From contig JAQOTA010000069.1 in NCBI GenBank assembly GCA_029532415.1, forward strand, positions 3,018,049 to 3,082,048: 64,000 bases of DNA. Direction: 5' to 3'. The stretch comes from Marasmius tenuissimus. Its lineage: Eukaryota; Basidiomycota; Agaricomycetes; Agaricales; Marasmiaceae. Under the pieces are notes generated by a model that had not been told where the DNA came from, did not search any database, and was given only the letters and a program-made list of their open reading frames with translations. The position numbers and the translations under genes were made by a program. Positions 57,301-64,000 of the stretch are shown here, piece after piece (positions within the stretch are counted from its first letter, which is position 1; the number at the start of each line of letters is the position of its first letter).

Positions 57301-60189
57301 TGCCATCTACCATCGAGAAGAAATTCGGGTCCTCCACCAGTGAATTCAAGAGGGTAGAACGTAGAGATCCAAACCCGTTCATCTCCTCCTCAAACAGAGA
57401 GTAGCGACACTTGTCCTCTTGAGGGACATCGCGGAACCATTTTTCTTTGGCCGAATCGTCGGGGTTCATGCCGTCTTCGATGTGTTTGAGTATGGGCTCG
57501 TAGTCACATAGGCGAAATACCCGCTTCATTCCCTGCCTCACAGAATCTAACGAATCCTTTACGCCACTCGAAACGTCTGCGATACGGATCGGAAATCCAT
57601 CCATATCAACTACAGTTTTCTTCGGGTTGAAGTTGAATCGAGCCAGACCCTGTTGACGATAGGCTAGGGCGCTGAAGTACTTCATGTGTTGGCGAAGGGT
57701 AGTGAAAAGGACGGTGTGCTTGTCGGTAAGGAATATCTTGACTCGCTCGTCGTAGGCTCTATAAAATTATTGAGTTTACGAGAGGATAGCCCACCAGAGA
57801 AAAACACACCTCTGAACATCCCCGTCGTACTCATCCCTGATACGAATCAGCTCCAGGGCCGCTGTCGCTCGAAAGCACCATTGTGCCCGGGCAATCGTTG
57901 GTGAGACAAGCTGTGGCTTTACAAATGTTCCACGGCTATCCCGAATATGAACAGCGATTAGGAATCGAGTAAACGGGCACATGAGCTCGTTTCGTCGATA
58001 TTCGTCGCTTGGTGTGGATAGAATCTTCCACACGACGTCGTGGACTAGAACCTTCAGCTCCTCCTCGTTGCTTGAGGAGTCCTCGACTTTTTTGACCAGC
58101 GCATCGAGCAGTTGTCGAGCTTCGGGATGAAGTACGATGGAAAAGTTATCGATTGGGTCACGTCCACTCCGGATGAGGAATGATAGAAAACGAGCGATGC
58201 AGTCAGAATCTTTGAGAATCGTTCCACGTTCTTGAGGTCGCCGGAAGGGTTGGTCTTTGAGGTCAGACCTGTGGATAGAAATAATGTTGAGTATACGAAC
58301 ACGAAAATAAAATGTTATACGTACTCTGGGTTTGAAGAACGTAAGTAGCGCCTGGTAAGAATTGGCAGGGAAGGTAGCACTTCAACGGCGTCTTCATAGT
58401 AGCCTCGTAGAGCCAGTCGAAGGCGTTCAAGCTCTGGCTCTTTATCGACGTCGGCCGCCAGAGCAGAGGACATCAATCGTCCCATATGAACACCTTCCAA
58501 TTCCCTATCCCATTTCGTCTGGGCAAAGATAGGGTTCTTATCTCGACTATTCTCCGATACGTTGAATACTTCGGAAGGGTTGAGGAGGTCGAGGTCGTCT
58601 GCCAATTTTTGCATCTGTTCGCGGGCAGAAGAAGTCACTGAGACGACTGAGTGGACCTCTACGTAGGTCAACACGTTTCGAAATCCTCCAGACGGTTGGC
58701 AATCAACTCCGACACGAGAACGCTCAGAGGCGGGAACCCGTTTGTGCTCGTTACGCCAGTGACTTGTGAGAGTCGGGTATGCACCTTTGACAACACCACA
58801 CCCGCGAGTTGTACATTTGAAACCTTTGATGGTCTTTACGCCCTGAAGAGGACGAATAGGGCCATCAGGAAGCCTCAATGGACTCGTAGCACCTAGTACT
58901 TGGAGATGTCGACGAATAGTGGAAACGGAGGGTAGGCGGAGTTCTTTCGGTGCGTAGCGGCTGATCGGGTGCTTGTTTTTCAAGTGCGAGTGAATCGAAA
59001 GGAAGGAGACGGGCGTTTTGCACTTGATACAGATAGTAAGGTGGTACACGGGTTCGACATGAATACCACAAGCGTGCAGAGCTGACATCGCCCGCTCCTT
59101 GGCCTGCTCGGTCAAGATATCCTCGTATATATCCATCGAGGTGTCTTCGTCCAAGAAATCCTCCTCTTCTCCGCTATAGTATCCCTCCTCATCTCCACCG
59201 GCTTCCATTTCACCACGTCCAACGCCTACGTTCTCGTCTCCTGCATCATCTACGTCCTCGATCATGATTCCCGAACGCCTCGGGAGATTTATATCTCCCG
59301 AATCACTAGGAGGAACGAAGTTCTCGTTCCCCGAAGCACCAAAGGAGACGAAGTTCTCGTCTCCTTCGAGAGGCGTGTCGAGGTTCATTACCGTATCGAC
59401 GTTGACCGCTGGTGGACAAGAACTCTCTACCTGCTCATCTCCACTTATCGTGTTTAAGCGAGGCATTGACCCAGCAGCCTGTAAACTCGATGAAGGCTGG
59501 CCGTCGTAGTGAAACGTGTCGAACGAAGAATTCAGGCCTTTAAAATAACGATATGAGGTCGTCAATAAAGGCAGAATTCTACGAAAGGTCAATACTTACC
59601 TCGCGAAGATGAGAAAATGTCCGTTCCGCTCGTGGATGGACCGTCGTGTGCTAAATGGTGTTCTAGATCAGAGGAATAGAGAAATAAACAGATTACTTAC
59701 CAGCACTAGAGACGAAATTATCCAGTATCATCGGGATAACTGGATGTTCGTTGGATGTCGTAGGAACCGGAAGATGCGAGGCGAGAGTACCAGACGCCAT
59801 TCTAGGCTTTTCCGGTAGCGGGTTGACGTCGGGAGCAGGGTGAGGGTCCAGATGACAGAGGTCGTACAGCCGTTTGTAGCTGTAACAGGCGTGAAGGGGG
59901 GATCCGCAAGGACAAGGTAGTAACTGGGTCTCCGGGTCACGGTCAATAGGAACTTTAGAGCCTGCAAGTATTTAGGAAATCGAATGGCACATCATAATCG
60001 AATAAAACGTACCATTATAGGGCAGTTCATGGTGGCTAGAGTGATAACGGGCATTATGCGATGCCTGGGCACTTCCATCCTTCGGATAAGGGCAATCCGA
60101 GGCTTTGCAGTGAAAACTAGACAAAAACAAATAGCCATGAGCTACGTATAGCACCTAAGTTGGATAAGAACGACCCACGCTTTGGGCAT
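54305..60189 (-). CDS. zinc finger - tyrosine recombinase-like - RecQ helicase fusion (1,811 aa, telomere-linked)
   Basis: Ten exons (60189-60155, 60116-60013, 59961-59701, 59662-59600, 59537-58325, 58268-57810, 57758-57283, 57231-56504, 56452-55034, 54982-54305) sum to 5,436 nt with no stop. Domains: a C2H2-like finger near residue 15; a CPCG cluster near 65; an acidic region; two zinc-knuckle units (CIKCK...H..H, CTTRGCG...H...H) near 325-410, like the fungal DUF3505 type; a tyrosine-recombinase-like domain with GGARGTE (Arg, about 900), YNKTQ, HLGLRDFRQ and GHSKDVGEAHYG (Tyr, about 1066). A RecQ core follows, with TGGGKS, DECH and MGRAGRDG, then a Cys-rich end. RecQ helicases unwind DNA; telomere-linked RecQ genes are known in fungi. 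It is read away from the telomere, 3.7 kb from it. Confidence 0.8.
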
Positions 60190-60427
60190 TGTCTACGAGA
60201 TGATGGAGGTTGATGTTGAAGAAGCAAAACTCTAAGTTGGCGGCAATGGTTCGGCCCGCACAAGCCACTTTGGCGCTGGGAAAATTTTTGAGCGCCGGAA
60301 CCAGGGTTGATTGGGTTAGGGTTGACGCGTCAGCTCCTTTCCCTCTTACCACCACTTTCAACGTCGTTCGTTCTCCTCCCTCCCTTCTTTCCCCTCTTCT
60401 TTACGCGTTTATTAACTTATTTTATCT
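60190..60427. promoter_or_regulatory. bidirectional promoter, RecQ fusion and zinc-finger gene
   Basis: Only 238 bases separate the two divergent start codons. The right half is pyrimidine-rich on the plus strand (TTCTCCTCCCTCCCTTC), as in many fungal promoters. Shared control of both genes is inferred from the spacing. Confidence 0.5.
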
Positions 60428-62220
60428 ATGTCTGGACACCGGTAAGTTTCAAAAAGCCAGAAATACGCGTTTTTTCACTAATTGCAACGTGTCTCTAGGC
60501 CTTGTCCTTTCTGCCCTCTACGGATGAGCGACGAGAACTCTTTGGCTCGTCACGTAAAAGAGCCATCGCCCGCAGGATCGTATCGTCACGATGACGATTA
60601 ACGGTACGTTCCTTTCATTTCCGCAAGTATCTACACATAACTAACGTGCAGATACGGCAGGCCGGCGAATCCTATTGGAGAAAGTAGATGGGTCAGGGAA
60701 CATGTATAGTTGCCCTGAGTGCACTACTGTTGAAGGAAAGGCGTCGACGATATACGCACATTTTGTGCAGACACACGTGCGTATTCATTGTTTTCTTTTT
60801 CATGGCTACCTCCCTCCCTTCCCATTCTGGTGCTGTCTCGAGGACGAGAAACTGGTCCTACTTGCATTTGGCGGTGGCACCAGCTCTCGTACAAGAGCGG
60901 CTCCAGCAACCACGAGTCCTCGGCGGGCGTTGGTTTTTTTATTTCAAACCATTTTGCCGCAGAACCTACATGATGCTAATTTTCCTTTACAGCTCGACAT
61001 TATTCATCGGGATGACCACGAAGAGACAGAAGAACGACCGTACAAGAAGCCTCGTACCGACCCTATCCCTTCTCCACCCTCCTCGTCGCCGTCGCCGTCG
61101 CTCAGGCCACCGCTCTCTCAGGTGCAGAGCTCACAGGGCCAGAATTCCCAGCCGCGGTCTTCGCAGGCGGGAAAGGTACATGGCGGGTCGTCAAACCGTT
61201 CAACAACGACCGCCTCTAGGTCCTGCAGCCAGCCTTCTGCTGCTACCTCTGCTCCCCGGTCAACCACGAAGACGGCCCCCTCTCTCTCCTCTTCAGCTCC
61301 CCACACGACGTCAACGAAGCCCTCTCCCTTCATCGTAGCTCCCCGCACAACAATGACAACCCACCCTTCCTCCTCAGCTCTTCCTCCCGCCACCGCTGCT
61401 GCTAAGAAAGGCACACCCATCGTCCCCGACGAGGTGAAGAAGTTGAGTGACAATGTCATGGTCACAGGCTTGCGGCTGGTCGGCGAGGCGATATTCGCCG
61501 GTTACGAGACCAAGGACGCCATCTTCGCGTACCTCGCAGAGGTAATGGAGAATCTGGTCAACACCTGCCCGGTCCATCACTTCCTGAGGCCAACGGAACG
61601 GGAATGCGTCCACGCTGCATTCCTGTGCACCGAGTTGATCGCGATGCCGGGAAGTTACTTCAAGGGCGCGTTCAAGTTGGCGTTGAACTGTAACGGCCAG
61701 GTTACGTGCGTGAAGTGCTTCACACCCACTGGCACCTCAGTCGAGGACTTCAACCACCCGGTTTCATGCAAGAAGTTGAACCAGGAACAGCCGGAATGAG
61801 AGGGCTGGTGGCGCTGGGTGCCGTACCTTGTTTGGCGGGTAGAGGCGCTGCGAAACGTAGTGTTCCCGGAGATGGGAATTCCTGCCGACCACTTCCAAGA
61901 GACGTTAGACTACGTACGGTAGTTAGAGATGCCCTGTGCTTGGGACGTAGGCATGCCCTACCCCGCGGTCACCAACCTCTTGGCCATGGTCTTCACCTAC
62001 TTCAAGTTGTACGAGGCGAAGAAAGTTGTACCCCCTGCACGAGGTTTTGTACCTGATGGTAAGTTCTCTCTCTTTCATGATCAGTACCCTACATACTAAC
62101 AGCCGTTTGCAGGAAAACTTCCCATCTTCTCTTCGCTTGACCCCAAATGTAAGTCAGCTTCACATAGCTTTTACTCGCGTCTACTTACGATCTTCTTCAG
62201 ATAATAGCGATCTTGGTTTC
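60428..62220 (+). pseudogene. zinc-finger protein gene with two in-frame stops
   Basis: Exon 1 (60428-60441) joins 60499 to give MSGHRPCPFCPLRMSDENSL with a following His: a C2H2 finger. A later exon has a second finger, CPECTTVEGKAS...H...H, then an intron of about 210 nt (60779-60992). A Ser/Thr/Pro-rich linker and a conserved C-terminal region with CVKCF and NTCPVHHFLRPTERECVHAA follow. A TGA (61797-61799) and a TAG (61920-61922) interrupt a frame that otherwise stays open and protein-like to about 62058 (WWRWVPYLVW, AVTNLLAMVFTYFK) and splices on. Either a pseudogene or a protein ending at 61799. Divergent partner of the RecQ fusion; role unknown. Confidence 0.55.
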
Positions 62221-62940
62221 TTCGTTTAAAAGTGAGTAAGGAATTTTTTCGTCAGCCTATCCCGACAAGACATTGACTGATGAATGATATAGATCACTCG
62301 TTCGTTCTCGTTAAGGTTCTCTATTGCTATGACTTTACCTGCTGCCATGTAAGTCTCATTTTACACTCACGACGGACCTTTACTCACACGACTTGCATTC
62401 CAGTACTCTCGTTATCGCATACGCTCGCTCTCACTCTGTGTTTTTGCTCTCAAAGGCCATCATTGCTCTGAATTGGAATGTGCGTACCTTTGATTTTCCG
62501 TAAGTGACTGTTCATTGATACGCCACACCTCCAGGCTCTTCATGAATGGATGAAACCATGTATATTAGACCACCGTGCCTTGCGTTGACTCTACCAGTGT
62601 AAGTATTCCCTCGTGCTTCTTCATGACGACCGCTGACCTTGTTGTTATAGAAACCCTTATAAAAAAAACTGCTTATAATTGCTGTTGGTAAGTGCTTCGT
62701 TTTGCTGATAATAACCTGTCACTGACTTGAATACCTTTGTAGCTCTCGAAACTCTGAACCACATGTAGGATTAGTATTGTAGACTGTAGACGTAACACGA
62801 CAAGTGTATAAATATCAGCTTTGGAAGGATTGATCAATGTACAAGTGTGCTATGAAAATCATGAGATTCTTAAGTTTTTTGTGGCCTTGTAGTCGTTACA
62901 GACACAAGTGACCAGTTGTAACTAAGGCATGCAGTGGACT
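62221..62940 (+). other. series of intron-like segments, no protein
   Basis: Between about 62059 and 62760, repeated GTAAGT/GTGAGT donors, CTAAC/CTGAC branch-like words and CAG acceptors define possible introns of 45-60 nt separated by tiny exons. After the frame ends near 62220 these cannot encode much. They may be 3'-UTR introns of the zinc-finger gene or a non-coding transcript. Confidence 0.35.
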
Positions 62941-63560
62941 TTGAAGTTTGAGGGTCAGCAAACATGCACTTTGTTGTAGTCCAACCACTTTTGCAAATAT
63001 CTGGAATACCAGTGCCAGCAACAAAACATACTGTTACAACCCAGCGAAACCCAAGTTCGGACAAGTATACATGTTTTCGCTGGACTACAAAGTACCTGGT
63101 ACAGCAGCGAACTTGAATTTCGTGAAACTTCAAGCTGTTCTGCTAGCATCTATAAGCTTTGCAGAGTGAGCGAAACGTACGGTTGCCACTGTGGAGCCTC
63201 AAATGAAGGTCCCTGGCAACTTGTACAAGTCAGCGAAACTCAGTTTGAACAAGTTCACTTGCTTTTGTTCAACTTTCTAAGACTTTGTGTACAGGCAAAC
63301 TTCACAGTAGCAAAGTTTAAACACTTTCGCCAGTGTTTAAAACATTCTCTAGGGCAGCGAAAGCTTGGTGTGGACACGTCCAGCCAGTTATACCAGCCTC
63401 CGAAGTGGTTCCATGCCCAGCGAAAGTCAAGTTTGCCACTTCCAGTAGGCTTTTGCCACCCCCCAGACAAGTTTTGACAGCAGCGAAATGATATAGAGTG
63501 TCAGGCAGAACAGTTTCGCCAAAGTTCGGAGGGCTATACAAGGCAGCGAAAGCCGAATTC
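62940..63560. repeat. subtelomeric about 62-base hairpin repeat with GCGAAA word
   Basis: The word (CA)GCGAA(A/C) recurs near 63042, 63104, 63170, 63231, 63355, 63418, 63482 and 63543, so the period is about 62 bases. Most units contain their own inverted repeat, for example GTTTAAACACT and its complement at about 63316-63344, and TTGCCA with TGGCAA in the 63180-63220 unit. Units differ in sequence but keep the fold and the word. Confidence 0.65.
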
Positions 63561-63861
63561 AAGGCCATCCCCAGGCTTTTTTTTTGAAGTTTGTAGGTGA
63601 GATTAAGGTGATATTTGAATGATTTTCAGTCTGTAGATGCAATGACGAGTATTGTAAGCCCGATAGCAGTATCCATAGTATCAGGATTGTTAGAAGGCAT
63701 TATTGTATTGTTGATGAATGTTATAGAAGTTGTTGTAGGCAAGAATAAGCCCGGTATGAGTATAGTACAGTATTATTGAAGTATATTATGGATATAAGCC
63801 CGATTTGGAAGTGTATTTGATGATTTGTAAGCATATTTGGCAATCATTTTAACAGAGCGGG
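63561..63861. other. AT-rich subtelomeric spacer
   Basis: AT-rich DNA with no gene. TAAGCCCG(A/G)T recurs near 63656, 63747 and 63796, with TATTGT/TGTAGG-type words between. It lies directly inside the telomere repeats. Confidence 0.5.
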
Positions 63862-64000
63862 TTAGGGGTTAGGGGTTAGGGGTTAGGGGTTAGGGGTTAG
63901 GGGTTAGGGGTTAGGGGTTAGGGGTTAGGGGTTAGGGGTTAGGGGTTAGGGGTTAGGGGTTAGGGGTTAGGGGTTAGGGGTTAGGGGTTAGGGGTTAGGG
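63862..64000 (+). repeat. telomere repeat (TTAGGGG)n, about 20 copies
   Basis: From 63862 the sequence is an unbroken run of TTAGGGG (139 bases, 19.9 units) to the window end. The G-rich strand runs 5' to 3' toward the end, as expected for a right chromosome terminus. The unit has seven bases, one G more than the usual TTAGGG. Confidence 0.97.

Overview
This window reads as the right end of a chromosome from a basidiomycete fungus, most likely an agaricomycete. It closes with about 20 copies of a 7-base TTAGGGG telomere repeat. The genes are cut by many introns of 45-70 nt with GT/AG borders, and several encode families known as lineage-specific expansions in agaricomycetes. No rRNA, tRNA or CRISPR was recognised. 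Function calls come from motifs read by eye; no database search was possible.

Layout. 1-5.3 kb: no supportable gene, ending in a minisatellite. 5.56-6.81 kb: a rearranged relic in which the tail of a TET/JBP-like dioxygenase gene meets, head-on, a broken JmjC-like gene. 7.4-16.65 kb: a nest of repeats with a 623-base direct duplication, a fold-back element in three copies, and a pair of 1,672-base inverted arms. 16.96-27.03 kb: an apparently intact SNF2-type ATPase gene (minus) divergent from an intact 833-residue gene of unknown function (family X). 28.8-33.2 kb (minus): a GH15 glycosidase fragment, an unknown relic, and a degenerate P-element-type DDE transposase-like gene. 33.85-35.89 kb: an apparently intact 546-residue TET/JBP-like 2-oxoglutarate/Fe(II) dioxygenase gene. 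36.9-39.7 kb (minus): a second DDE transposase-like gene, 5'-truncated. 39.87-52.85 kb (plus): JmjC-like gene, orphan C-terminal piece of a SNF2 gene, N-terminal two thirds of a SNF2 gene invaded by a minisatellite, second family X copy with a frameshift and a stop, second intact JmjC-like gene. 54.3-60.19 kb (minus): an intact 1,811-residue gene joining zinc fingers, a tyrosine-recombinase-like domain and a RecQ helicase. 60.43-62.2 kb (plus): a divergent zinc-finger gene with two in-frame stops. 62.9-64.0 kb: subtelomeric hairpin repeats, AT-rich DNA, telomere.

Five families recur here as duplicates: TET/JBP, JmjC, SNF2, X and DDE. SNF2 and X are adjacent in both occurrences, and JmjC or TET genes abut the DDE genes. 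My inference is that this is a subtelomeric bank of chromatin and DNA-modification genes that spread with transposase-like genes and now decays by nonsense, frameshift and rearrangement. One or two copies of each modifier remain open. The YR-RecQ gene next to the telomere may help maintain or move such DNA.
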